From positions 326,768 to 367,417 of the forward strand of contig NZ_RRYT01000001.1 in assembly GCF_006363815.1 (NCBI RefSeq): a DNA stretch of 40,650 nucleotides, written 5' to 3'. Position 1 is the stretch's first letter; the number at the start of each line of letters is the position of its first letter. Below are positions 8,475-15,797 of the stretch, piece by piece. The notes under the pieces are model-generated. The model was not told the origin of the DNA and did no database searches. It worked only from the letters and a program-made list of their open reading frames with translations. The stretch comes from Thermomonospora catenispora (GTDB lineage Bacteria; Actinomycetota; Actinomycetes; Streptosporangiales; Streptosporangiaceae). A program made the position numbers and the translations under genes.

Positions 8475-9393
8475 TGTCGCGCTCCCCCATCAACTGGTCG
8501 GCCCCCTGGGCCAGCAGCCGGGCGGCGAGCTCCCGCCCGATCTCCTCGGCCCGTTCCGGGCGGCCGCTTGCGGACAGCCGTACCTGACGGGCGCCGTCGA
8601 TGCCCGCGACGCACGCGGTCAGGTACAGGCTCGGTTCGGCGTCTGCGGAGTCCTCGACGGTCGCGTACGCGCCGACCGGGGCCGAGCAGCCCGCCTCCAG
8701 CACCGCCAGCACGGTGCGCTCGGCGGTGACGGCGGCCCGGGTGGCCGGATCGTCGACCGTGCGCAGAAGCTCCACCAGGTCGGCGCGGTCGGACCGGCAT
8801 TCGATCGCGAGCGCGCCCTGCCCGGGGGCGGGCAGCATCTGCTCCGGGTCCAGGACCTCGGCGACCGCGTCCAGCCGGCCGATCCGTCCCAGCCCAGCGT
8901 AGGCCAGCACCACCGCGTCCAGTTCACCGTCGGTGATCTTGCGCAGCCGGGTGTCGGCGTTGCCGCGGATCGGGACGACCTTCAGGTCGCCGCGCAACGC
9001 CCGCAGCTGGGCGACCCGCCGGGGAGAGCCGGTGCCGACCCTGGCCCCCGGCGGCAGGTCCGCCAGCTTGGCGGGCCCGCACAACGCGTCACGGGGGTCG
9101 TCGCGCCGGTGGACGGCGGCCAGGGTGATGCCCTCGGCGGGAGCGGTGGGCAGGTCCTTGAGGGAATGCACGGCGAAGTCGACCTCGCCGGCCAGCAGCC
9201 TGTCCCGCAGCGCGCTGACGAACACCCCGGTGCCGCCCATCTGGGTCAGGTGGGCGCGGGAGACGTCGCCCTCGGTGGTCACGCCGACCAGCTCGACGGT
9301 GACCCCGGTGCGCCGCTCCAGCTCGTCGGCGACACGCCGGGACTGGGTGGTGGCCATCAGGCTCTTGCGGGTGCCCAGGCGCAGGGTGGTCAT
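8461..9393 (-). CDS. hemC: hydroxymethylbilane synthase (porphobilinogen deaminase)
   Basis: HemC polymerises four porphobilinogens into hydroxymethylbilane. The 310-aa protein shows the start TLRLGTRKSLMATTQS, the catalytic aspartate region VDFAVHSLKDLPT (71-83), the arginine-rich VGTGSPRRVAQL (119-130) and the dipyrromethane-cofactor cysteine in LEAGCSAPVGAY (C236). It overlaps hemA by 4 nt (ATGA) and hemD by 14 nt, so hemA, hemC and hemD are likely translated as a coupled set. Nothing unusual is seen. Confidence 0.97.
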   Translation of the reverse strand: MTTLRLGTRKSLMATTQSRRVADELERRTGVTVELVGVTTEGDVSRAHLTQMGGTGVFVSALRDRLLAGEVDFAVHSLKDLPTAPAEGITLAAVHRRDDPRDALCGPAKLADLPPGARVGTGSPRRVAQLRALRGDLKVVPIRGNADTRLRKITDGELDAVVLAYAGLGRIGRLDAVAEVLDPEQMLPAPGQGALAIECRSDRADLVELLRTVDDPATRAAVTAERTVLAVLEAGCSAPVGAYATVEDSADAEPSLYLTACVAGIDGARQVRLSASGRPERAEEIGRELAARLLAQGADQLMGERDIEPR

Positions 9394-10694
9394 GATGCAG
9401 GTCCTTCGATGTCGGGGCGGGCCACGGCCTCGGGCGCCTTGGGGTCGAGGTCGAACAGCTCGCGCAACGCGGCGGCGTAGGTGTCGCCGCCGGGCGCCGC
9501 CGCCAGTTGCTTGACGCGGACGGTCGGCGCGTGCAGCAGTTTGTCCACCACCCGCCGGACCGTCTGGGCGATCTCGGCCCGGTCGCGCTCGTCCAGACCG
9601 GGCAGCCGGCCGGCGAGCCGGGCCAGCTCGGCGTCGACGACCTGGGCCGCCTTGCTGCGCAGCGCCACCACGGTCGGGGCGACCGCCGCCGCGCGGGCGG
9701 CGGACAGGAACGCGGCGACCTCGTCGGCGACGATGCGCCGCACCGCCTCGACGGCGCGGGGGCCGAGCGCCTGGGTGGCCTCCTCGGCGGTGCGCAGGTC
9801 GTCCAGCCCGGCCAGCGACACGCCGGGCAGTTCGCCGACGGCCCGGTCGATGTCGTGCGGCAAGGCCAGGTCCAGGAAGAAGCGCCGCTGCTCGGCGGGC
9901 GGGACCTGCTCGGCGGTGATCACCAGCCCGGTGGCGCCGGTGCAGGAGACCACCAGGTCGGCCTCGGCCAGCGCGCCGTTCAGGTCGGCCAGCTCGATGG
10001 CCCGGGCGGGCGCCCGGGCGCCGTCGGCCAGCCTCCGGGCCCGTTCGAAGGTGCGGTTGGCGACGACGATCTCGCCGATCCCGGCACGGTCCAGGGTGGC
10101 GACCGCCAGGCCGCTCATCGCCCCGGCGCCGACCACCAGCGCGCGCTTTCCCGACAGCTCGCCCAGGTGCTCCTCGGCGACCGCCAGGCCGACGCTGACC
10201 AGGGACGCCCCGGCCTTGTCCACGCCGGTCTCGGCATGCGCGCGCTTGCCGACCCGCAGCGCCTGCTGGATCAGCTCGTGCAGCCCGCGGCCGATCGTGC
10301 CCTCGGCCTGGGCCAGCCGGAACGCCTGACGCATCTGGCCGAGGATCTGGCTCTCGCCGACGACCATGGAGTCCAGCCCGCAGGCCACCGAGAAGGCGTG
10401 CTGGACGGCCCGGTCCTCATAGTGCACGTACAGATGCCGGCTCAGCTCCTCCAGCTGCACGCCGGCGTGCCGGGCGAGCAGCTCGGAGATGTCGGAGACG
10501 CCGCCGTGGAACTTGTCCACCACGGCGTAGACCTCGACGCGGTTGCAGGTCGAGACGATCAGCGTCTCCGCCACGTGCTCGGAGTCGTAGACCTCGTGCA
10601 GCAGCTTGACCAGCTCGTCGCCGGAGACGGCGGCGCGCTCCAGCATGGCCACCGGAGCGCTGCGGTGGCTGATCCCGACCACCAGGACAGTCAT
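9390..10694 (-). CDS. hemA: glutamyl-tRNA reductase
   Basis: HemA reduces glutamyl-tRNA(Glu) with NADPH to glutamate-1-semialdehyde, the committed step of the C5 pathway. The 434-aa protein has the nucleophilic cysteine in STCNRVEVYA (C50), the VGESQILGQMRQAF segment, a Rossmann-type NADPH site (ALVVGAGAMSGLA) and the C-terminal dimerisation helices. It starts 22 bp after the rex stop codon and overlaps hemC by 4 nt. Being the first biosynthetic gene after rex puts the controlling enzyme of the pathway under the Rex operator, as known for the rex-hemACD operon of Streptomyces coelicolor. Confidence 0.97.
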   Translation of the reverse strand: MTVLVVGISHRSAPVAMLERAAVSGDELVKLLHEVYDSEHVAETLIVSTCNRVEVYAVVDKFHGGVSDISELLARHAGVQLEELSRHLYVHYEDRAVQHAFSVACGLDSMVVGESQILGQMRQAFRLAQAEGTIGRGLHELIQQALRVGKRAHAETGVDKAGASLVSVGLAVAEEHLGELSGKRALVVGAGAMSGLAVATLDRAGIGEIVVANRTFERARRLADGARAPARAIELADLNGALAEADLVVSCTGATGLVITAEQVPPAEQRRFFLDLALPHDIDRAVGELPGVSLAGLDDLRTAEEATQALGPRAVEAVRRIVADEVAAFLSAARAAAVAPTVVALRSKAAQVVDAELARLAGRLPGLDERDRAEIAQTVRRVVDKLLHAPTVRVKQLAAAPGGDTYAAALRELFDLDPKAPEAVARPDIEGPAS

Positions 10695-10716
10695 CGGCCC
10701 ACCGCCTCACTCGTGG

Positions 10717-11487
10717 TCATGCCTCAACCGCCTCGATGTACTCACTGGTACCGGGAGGTCGTTCCCGCCTCGGCCCGTCGCCATGTCCGCTCAGCCCTTT
10801 CGACCAGTCGTCCGCCGCGCTCTCGCCCGGTCCGCCCGCCTTGCGCTGCTCGTGGAACGCCAGGATCTGCAGCTCGATGGACAAATCGACCTTACGCACC
10901 TCGACCCCCTCGGGCACCGAGAGGACGACCGGGGCGAAGTTCAACACGCTCGTCACCCCCGCCGCGACCACGCGGTCGCACAGGGCCTGGGCCGCCGACG
11001 CGGGTGTCGCGATCACCGCGATGGAGACCCCGTGCTCGTCGATAACGCGTTCCAGTTCGTCGATATGCCGCACGGTCAATCCGGCGATCTCGGCGCCCAC
11101 CACCGCGGGATCGGCGTCCAGCAGGGCGGCCACGCGGAATCCCCGGGAGGCGAACCCGCCGTATCCGGCCAAGGCCCGGCCCAGGTTACCCACGCCGATG
11201 ATGGCGACCACCCAGTCCTGGGTGAGACCCAGCTCACGGCTGATCTGGTAGATGAGGTAATCGACCTCATAGCCGACGCCTCGGGTGCCGTAGGAGCCCA
11301 GGTGCGACAGGTCCTTGCGGAGCTTGGCGGAATTGACGCCGGCGGCGGCGGCCAGCTCCTCGGAGGAGACGGTGACCACCCCCCGCTCCTGCAGGCTGTG
11401 CAGCGCGCGCAGGTACACCGGCAGCCGCGCCACCGTGGCTTCTGGGATCCCCCGCTCGGCGCGGGTGCGGTTGTGTCGACGTGTCAC
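10717..11487 (-). CDS. rex: redox-sensing transcriptional repressor Rex
   Basis: Rex is a dimeric repressor that binds DNA when NADH is low and lets go when NADH/NAD+ rises. The GTG start at 11487 gives 256 aa and places the conserved GIPEATVARLPVYLRAL about a dozen residues in, as in known Rex proteins; the longer upstream frame begins beyond the promoter and is excluded. The winged helix includes VSSEELAAAAGVNSAKLRKD; the NAD(H) Rossmann domain has AIIGVGNLGRALAGYGG; the C-terminal swap helix carries DLSIELQILAFHEQRK. A roughly 40-residue hydrophilic tail follows. The gene heads the hem operon, and a matching operator lies 124-141 bp upstream, indicating autoregulation. Confidence 0.96.
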   Translation of the reverse strand: MTRRHNRTRAERGIPEATVARLPVYLRALHSLQERGVVTVSSEELAAAAGVNSAKLRKDLSHLGSYGTRGVGYEVDYLIYQISRELGLTQDWVVAIIGVGNLGRALAGYGGFASRGFRVAALLDADPAVVGAEIAGLTVRHIDELERVIDEHGVSIAVIATPASAAQALCDRVVAAGVTSVLNFAPVVLSVPEGVEVRKVDLSIELQILAFHEQRKAGGPGESAADDWSKGLSGHGDGPRRERPPGTSEYIEAVEA

Positions 11488-11599
11488 GGCCTGCTCTTCG
11501 GGGCTCGACGCCAGAACTTGCGATCCGACCGGTCCGGGCGGCGCGGTCCGGTCCCGTCGGGCCGATCGGGGCCGGCACGAACCGCCCTGGACTGCCCCC

Positions 11600-11628
11600 A
11601 GGTTAGACGTTTGTGAACACGCGCACAA
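11600..11628 (-). promoter_or_regulatory. promoter of the rex-hemACDB operon
   Basis: On the reverse strand TTGTGC (11628-11623) is followed after exactly 17 bp by TAACCT (11605-11600). Transcription would start near 11593, leaving a leader of about 105 nt before the rex GTG. The Rex operator covers the -35 and most of the spacer. Confidence 0.6.
11611..11628. promoter_or_regulatory. Rex operator (ROP site)
   Basis: TTGTGAACACGCGCACAA matches the actinobacterial Rex consensus TTGTGAA-N4-TTCACAA at 12 of 14 defined positions; the two mismatches are the TT of the second half-site. It sits across the promoter, where bound Rex would block RNA polymerase. Confidence 0.8.
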
Positions 11629-11697
11629 AGTCACGAGGGTGGCGCATGCCTCCATCTCGACCGCCCCGCCAGGCGTTCACGCAGCTCAATGTGCCAT

Positions 11698-11713
11698 AAG
11701 TAATTAATTACTT
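11698..11713. promoter_or_regulatory. 16-bp perfect AT-rich palindrome
   Basis: AAGTAATTAATTACTT is its own reverse complement over all 16 bases and has only 2 G/C positions in very GC-rich surroundings. It lies about 85 bp upstream of the rex operator. It is probably a protein-binding site; the binder is unknown. Confidence 0.5.
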
Positions 11714-11794
11714 TACTCTGGGGGACACTTTCCGGCAATCCTCGATGTGATCTAAAGAACACCCGCCGCGACGGAGCGCGCGATCGTCCCCGGG

Positions 11795-11877
11795 CCGGTC
11801 CCCGACCGGTCCTGAACCGGCCCGAGCCGGTCTCACGTCGGTTCCCTGGCCGGTCGTCCCCGGCCGTCCTCCCGGTC
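11795..11877. repeat. five phased CCGGTC copies
   Basis: CCGGTC starts at 11795, 11806, 11827, 11850 and 11872, with spacings of 11, 21, 23 and 22 bp, close to whole helical turns. Reverse-complement partners in between (AACCGG at 11815) allow small hairpins. It directly follows the glutaredoxin stop and may serve as its terminator region. Confidence 0.55.
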
Positions 11878-12127
11878 AGCCCTCGCGCGCCGCGAGCACC
11901 GCCCGCCGCAGACGCTCCTCGTCCACCCGCCAGAAATCGTGCTGGACCCCGTTCACCAACGTGACCGGGATCTGCTCCCAGTACTTGCGGGTCAGCTCCT
12001 CGGAGCGGGTGATGTCCCGCTCCTCCCAGGCCACGCCGAGCTCGGCGGCCACCCGGGCGATCACCTCGCGCGCCTCGTCGCACAGATGACAGCCGGGCTT
12101 GCCGAGCAGGGTGATCGTCACGCTCAT
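11876..12127 (-). CDS. glutaredoxin-like thiol protein (DUF836 type)
   Basis: This 83-aa protein has a thioredoxin fold pattern: an initial beta strand (VTITLLGKPG), the redox motif CHLC (C13, C16), and the cis-proline region IPVTLVNG. Proteins of this type are presumed small thiol-disulphide carriers. Glutaredoxin-like genes stand close to hemA in other actinobacteria as well (Rv0508 in M. tuberculosis, from memory). Its ATG overlaps the stop of the upstream membrane/ABM gene (ATGA), so the two are translationally coupled and probably functionally linked. Confidence 0.85.
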   Translation of the reverse strand: MSVTITLLGKPGCHLCDEAREVIARVAAELGVAWEERDITRSEELTRKYWEQIPVTLVNGVQHDFWRVDEERLRRAVLAAREG

Positions 12128-13380
12128 CGGTAGTCCTGGGCGTTCAGCGAGGGCAGCGAGACCACCTTGCCGGCGGTCAGGTTCAGCTCGATCACATTGG
12201 TGGCCGCCACGTACGGGCGGGACTCGGCCAGGAAGCGCTGCACGTGCGGCAGCCGCTGGTGCTCGGCGAACGCCGCCTGGTCCCGGAACAGCTGGTAGAC
12301 GATCCGCTGGGAGGGCGCCCCGGTGACCTCGTGCGAGGTGAAGATCAAGATGTCCGGCTCGCTCGTCTGGGAGGCCCGGATCGCCTCCCCGACCAGCCGG
12401 TCGAACGCCTCACCCTGCCCGTCCGCCAGCGTGTAGACGGTGATCTGGCCGCACAGCGGCGCGCCGGCCGCGAGCGGCGGCTCGGCGGCGTGGCGAGGGC
12501 CGGGCACCACCGGGTCGGCCCGGGTCGGCGCCGCGTGCCGCCCCACCGGAGGCGCGCCGGGCTCGGCCGGCTCGGCGGGCGGGGCGGCGTAGACCGGCTC
12601 CTCCCGCTCGGCCTCCGGGTACTCCCGATCGGCGTACTCCCCGTCGTACCCCTGGTCGGCGTACTCGCCGTCATAGTCCTCGGCGTAGTCCCCGTCCTCG
12701 TACGGCTCCTCCCCGCCGCCCGTGGACGGCAGCGTCCGCATCGCGCCGTACCAGACCAGGCCCGCCGCACCGGCCAGCGCCAGCACCGCCAGCAGTCCCG
12801 GCAGGAACCCGCGGGTCCCGCTCACCACCAGCACCCCGGCCAGCGCCACCAGCGCCACCGGCATCAGCAGCTCGTAGGCCGCCCGGTCCTGCCTGCCGGC
12901 CCGCAGCGCGATCACCACCGTGCAGGCGACCAGCGCGATCACCGCCACCACGTGGGCGACGTCGATCAGCAGCAGCGGAAGCGTGTCGTAGTGGCGGGAG
13001 GGGCGCGGCAGCGAGCTGTCGAAGCTCCCCTTGAGCGGATCCAGCAGCAGGATCACCACTGCCACGATCGTGTAGGAGATGCCGAACAGCCAGCTGGCGA
13101 ACCGCACCTGGACCAGCCTGCTGATCAGCACCGTCATGCCGAGCGCCAGCCAGACCGGGCCGAGCAGCGCGCCGCCGACCTCCATCAGCCGGAACAGCAG
13201 GCCGTTGAAGCCCGCCAGGAAGCCCGCGGTCATGCCGATCAGCGCGATCGCGATGCCGCCCAAGGTCAGGCACCACGCGATCAGATACGGCAGCCGCTCG
13301 TCTTTGGCGCGGACGATCAGCAACCCGGTGGCCGCCAGGGCACCGAGGGTCGCCAGCAGCGCCGGGACACCCAGAATCAT
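12124..13380 (-). CDS. multi-pass membrane protein with C-terminal ABM domain
   Basis: The 418-aa protein has two parts. Residues 1 to about 215 hold roughly seven hydrophobic helices. A linker of about 90 residues follows, first acidic and tyrosine-rich with an imperfect internal repeat (YDGEYADQGYDGEYADREYP), then Pro/Ala-rich. Residues from about 315 to the end (ITVYTLADGQGEAFDRLVGE ... VYQLFRDQAAFAEHQ ... PHVQRFLAESRPYV) look like an antibiotic-biosynthesis-monooxygenase (ABM) ferredoxin-like domain, the fold also used by IsdG-type haem oxygenases. No function is established. It is coupled to the glutaredoxin-like gene (ATGA overlap) and lies beside the Rex-controlled haem operon, which makes a haem or redox role possible but unproven. 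Confidence 0.75.
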   Translation of the reverse strand: MILGVPALLATLGALAATGLLIVRAKDERLPYLIAWCLTLGGIAIALIGMTAGFLAGFNGLLFRLMEVGGALLGPVWLALGMTVLISRLVQVRFASWLFGISYTIVAVVILLLDPLKGSFDSSLPRPSRHYDTLPLLLIDVAHVVAVIALVACTVVIALRAGRQDRAAYELLMPVALVALAGVLVVSGTRGFLPGLLAVLALAGAAGLVWYGAMRTLPSTGGGEEPYEDGDYAEDYDGEYADQGYDGEYADREYPEAEREEPVYAAPPAEPAEPGAPPVGRHAAPTRADPVVPGPRHAAEPPLAAGAPLCGQITVYTLADGQGEAFDRLVGEAIRASQTSEPDILIFTSHEVTGAPSQRIVYQLFRDQAAFAEHQRLPHVQRFLAESRPYVAATNVIELNLTAGKVVSLPSLNAQDYR

Positions 13381-13569
13381 CGCGCCCCCTATGGTGCCCG
13401 ATCGTCAGGAGCGGCGCGTACCCGACCACGGGCCCGGTCGCGGGCGAACCCGTGACGGACGTGACGGGAATGCACTTCCGGCGGCCTCTTCGACGCGCTG
13501 AACAGCGCGATTAAGGGGCAAAGCCGGTGATGACGCCGATCCTGCACCATACCGGCTACCGCACCACGA

Positions 13570-13598
13570 TTGCCTCGATACCCCTGGAAACCTAAAGT
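13570..13598 (+). promoter_or_regulatory. candidate promoter of the BldN-like sigma gene
   Basis: TTGCCT (13570-13575), a 17-bp spacer and TAAAGT (13593-13598) precede the ATG at 13652 by about 50 bp. A direct repeat of GTGACGG further upstream (about 13451-13466) could be a regulator site. Confidence 0.4.
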
Positions 13599-13651
13599 GG
13601 CGATTCCTGTGTGTCTTGCCCGGAGGTCGCATCAGCCCCGAGGAGAACTGC

Positions 13652-14347
13652 ATGCGCAGCTTGACCCTCGACGCCCACGCCGTCGCGACCTCCCGGCGTT
13701 CGTCTCCGTCCCGGCCCGCGCCGCGGACCGGTGCGCTCCGCCGGCGCCGCGCCGACCGCGTCGAGGTCCCTCGGGCCGGCGATGAGGAGATCAGGCGCCT
13801 GGTGCTGCGCGCCCGCCAGGGCGAGGCCGACGCGTTCGGGATCCTGTACGACCGCTATGTCGACCTGGTCTACCGGTACGTCTACTACCGGGTCGGGTCG
13901 CATTCGCTGGCCGAGGACCTGACCAGCGAGACGTTCCTGCGCGCCCTGCGCGGCATCGGCGACTTCCGCTGGCAGGGCAAGGACTTCGGCGCCTGGCTGG
14001 TCACCATCGCCCGCAACCTGGTCGCCGACCACTTCAAATCCAGCCGCTTCCGGCTGGAGGTGTGCACCGCCGAGCTCCTGGAGCCCGACCATCCCGGCGT
14101 CGACCGCCTGGCCGAGGACCCCGCCCGCCGCGTGGTCAAGGCGATGACCCACCGCGCTCTGCTGGAGGCGGTCCGCCGCCTCAACTCCGAGCAGCAGGAA
14201 TGCATCGTCCTGCGTTTCCTGCACGGCCTGTCCGTCGCCGAGACCGCCCTGATCATGGGCAAGAAGACCGGTGCCGTCAAAGCCCTGCAGTACCGCGCCG
14301 TCCGCGCCCTGGCCCGCGCGCTCCCCGACGACCTGATCCTCGCCTGA
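13652..14347 (+). CDS. bldN: ECF-type sigma factor, BldN-like
   Basis: AGGAG at 13641-13645 selects the ATG at 13652, giving 231 aa. Region 2 (about 48-135: EADAFGILYDRYVDLVYRYV, LAEDLTSETFLRALRGI) and region 4 (about 165-225: LNSEQQECIVLRFLHGLSVA, GAVKALQYRAVRALA) are clear. About 45 basic, low-complexity residues precede region 2, resembling the N-terminal extension of BldN, whose pro-form is processed in Streptomyces. BldN directs genes for aerial development there. Its position close to rex-hem and a HAD phosphatase matches the Streptomyces bldN neighbourhood as I recall it. No full anti-sigma gene (RsbN) follows on the same strand; only a 53-aa convergent ORF does. The symbol is by similarity and synteny. 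Confidence 0.8.
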   Translation: MRSLTLDAHAVATSRRSSPSRPAPRTGALRRRRADRVEVPRAGDEEIRRLVLRARQGEADAFGILYDRYVDLVYRYVYYRVGSHSLAEDLTSETFLRALRGIGDFRWQGKDFGAWLVTIARNLVADHFKSSRFRLEVCTAELLEPDHPGVDRLAEDPARRVVKAMTHRALLEAVRRLNSEQQECIVLRFLHGLSVAETALIMGKKTGAVKALQYRAVRALARALPDDLILA

Positions 14348-14358
14348 CCGACCTCCGG

Positions 14359-14520
14359 TCACCGGTGTCCGCGCCGCCGCGCCCCTCCCGCCTCGGCCGC
14401 GTCCGCCAGCAGCCGCTCCCGCAACGTCTTCCGGAATTTTGGATCCGGTTTGGCGGTATCCGGCCGCACGTCGGACAGCCACCCCGTGACACGTCGTCTC
14501 GCTCGCAAACCACGCCTCAT
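14359..14520 (-). CDS. 53-aa basic small protein, convergent with the sigma gene
   Basis: The frame starts with ATG at 14520, six nt after a strong GGAGGGG ribosome-binding site, and ends at 14359, 11 bp from the sigma-gene stop. The product is arginine-rich (MRRGLRARRRVTGWL) and has a central motif PDPKFRKTLRERLLADAAEA. This PDPxFRxxLRxRLL pattern resembles the N-terminal part of DUF5667-type proteins, which are often associated with BldN-like sigma factors. It may be a short relative or a remnant of an anti-sigma gene; no transmembrane helix is present. The ribosome-binding site is the main support. Confidence 0.5.
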   Translation of the reverse strand: MRRGLRARRRVTGWLSDVRPDTAKPDPKFRKTLRERLLADAAEAGGARRRGHR

Positions 14521-14723
14521 GAATTCCCCTCCGATTCCCCGACGCCGGCAAGAACGAGCCGCCGACGGCCGGGTTACGCCGCGCCCTCGCCGACCGCGCC
14601 CGAAAAGGCGCCGACGACGCCGCGCGCACGGCCGCGCGCCGCCGCCCGGAGACGCGGTCGCGCCATCGTGGTCATGAACACGTCCGTCGCGCCCGGGCCG
14701 CGGCCGTCAGTAGGCTTCGGAAC

Positions 14724-15593
14724 ATGCGGCGATTTTGGCGGCGCGGCGAAGACGACCATGTGAGCGCGGGCGAGGCGGCGGCCGCCGCCGCCGAACCGCA
14801 CGGAGCGGGAGTCGAGCCGGACCCGACGGCCGCGGCGTTCTTCGACGTGGACAACACGATGATGCGGGGGGCGTCGATCTATTACTTCGCCCGCGGGTTG
14901 GCCGCTCGCAAGCTGTTCACGCTGCGGGATCTGGCGATGTTCGCCTGGGGGCAGGCGGTGTTCCGGCTGCGCGGCACCGAGAACGCCGAGCACATCGGCG
15001 CCGCCAAGGAGACCGCCCTGGCGTTCGTGGCGGGGCAGCGGGTCGAGGACCTGGTCCGGCTCAGCGAAGAGATCTACGACGAGGTGATGGCCGACCGGAT
15101 CTGGTCCGGCACCCGGGCGCTGGCGCTGCAGCACCTGGACGCCGGTCAGCAGGTCTGGCTGGTCACCGCGACACCGGTCGAGGTCGCCCGGATCATCGCC
15201 GCCCGGCTCGGGCTGACCGGCGCCCTGGGCACCGTCGCCGAGACCCGGGACGGCGTCTACACCGGCCGGCTGGTCGGCAATCTGCTGCACGGCCCGGCCA
15301 AGGCCGAGGCGGTCCGCGCGCTGGCCCAGCGCGAGGGGCTGGACCTGTCCCGCTGCTCCGCCTACAGCGACTCCATCAACGACCTGCCGATGCTGAACAC
15401 CGTGGGCCACCCCCACGCCGTCAACCCCGACCCCAGGCTCCGCGAGCACGCCAAGACCCACGGCTGGCCCATCCACGACTTCCGCACCGCGCGCAAGGTC
15501 ACCATGGTCGCCATCCCGGCCGCCGCCGGCGCCGGCGCCCTGGCCGGCGGCGTCGCCGCCGGCATCGCCCTGCGCCGCCACTACCGCGCCTGA
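14724..15593 (+). CDS. HAD-superfamily IB phosphatase, SerB-like
   Basis: The 289-aa protein carries the HAD signature [11 protein letters not shown] (nucleophile D41, acid D43), a helical cap (about 60-130), motif II in [11 protein letters not shown], and motifs III/IV with GPAKAEAVR and [11 protein letters not shown]. This is the SerB/CicA-like IB group, annotated in related genomes as phosphoserine-phosphatase-like; the substrate is not known here. A hydrophobic, Ala/Gly-rich segment close to the C-terminus ([20 protein letters not shown]) suggests membrane attachment. The gene is divergent from the 53-aa ORF and convergent with the acyltransferase. The orthologous locus in M. tuberculosis (serB1, from memory) is also near galE2 and the hem genes. 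Confidence 0.85.
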   Translation: MRRFWRRGEDDHVSAGEAAAAAAEPHGAGVEPDPTAAAFFDVDNTMMRGASIYYFARGLAARKLFTLRDLAMFAWGQAVFRLRGTENAEHIGAAKETALAFVAGQRVEDLVRLSEEIYDEVMADRIWSGTRALALQHLDAGQQVWLVTATPVEVARIIAARLGLTGALGTVAETRDGVYTGRLVGNLLHGPAKAEAVRALAQREGLDLSRCSAYSDSINDLPMLNTVGHPHAVNPDPRLREHAKTHGWPIHDFRTARKVTMVAIPAAAGAGALAGGVAAGIALRRHYRA

Positions 15594-15711
15594 GGGCCAC
15601 GGCCCCGCGGGGACCTCGCGGAAACCCTCTTCCGGCGCCTCTCGCGCTCTCCTCCCGTCCTTCCTCCGTCCCCTTCTCCGGCCCCTCGCGCGCCCATGCG
15701 GCCGCCGCGCG

Positions 15712-15726
15712 GCCCCGCGCCGGGGC
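15712..15726. terminator. hairpin between convergent genes
   Basis: GCCCCG and CGGGGC pair across a 3-nt loop in the gap between the HAD and acyltransferase genes. A further palindrome, CCCCGCGGGG, lies just after the HAD stop codon. Neither has a T-tract. Confidence 0.35.
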
Positions 15727-15797
15727 GCTCGGGCGCGCGGAGGGACGCAGGGAGGGCGCACGGCGGAACGGGCCGGGGAGCGGGCGCGGACGACGCC

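Larger units (their letters stand above)
11488..11875. other. 388-bp intergenic region: rex leader, Rex operator, AT palindrome, CCGGTC repeats
   Basis: No gene is supported here. From left to right it holds the roughly 105-nt rex leader, the rex promoter with its operator, a 16-bp AT palindrome, and a GC-rich zone with five CCGGTC copies next to the glutaredoxin stop codon. Each is listed separately. Confidence 0.7.

Noticed and set aside
11631-12083. 150-aa minus-strand ORF upstream of rex
   Set aside because: It overlaps the glutaredoxin gene in another frame, reads through the palindrome and rex promoter region, and has no recognisable feature.
12244-13455. 403-aa plus-strand ORF opposite the membrane/ABM gene
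   Set aside because: Gln/His/Arg/Pro-rich antisense shadow; the minus-strand frame has clear transmembrane helices and an ABM domain.
13592-14629. 345-aa minus-strand ORF opposite the sigma factor
   Set aside because: Antisense shadow of the sigma gene; it uses a different frame from the 53-aa ORF at 14359-14520, which has its own ribosome-binding site.
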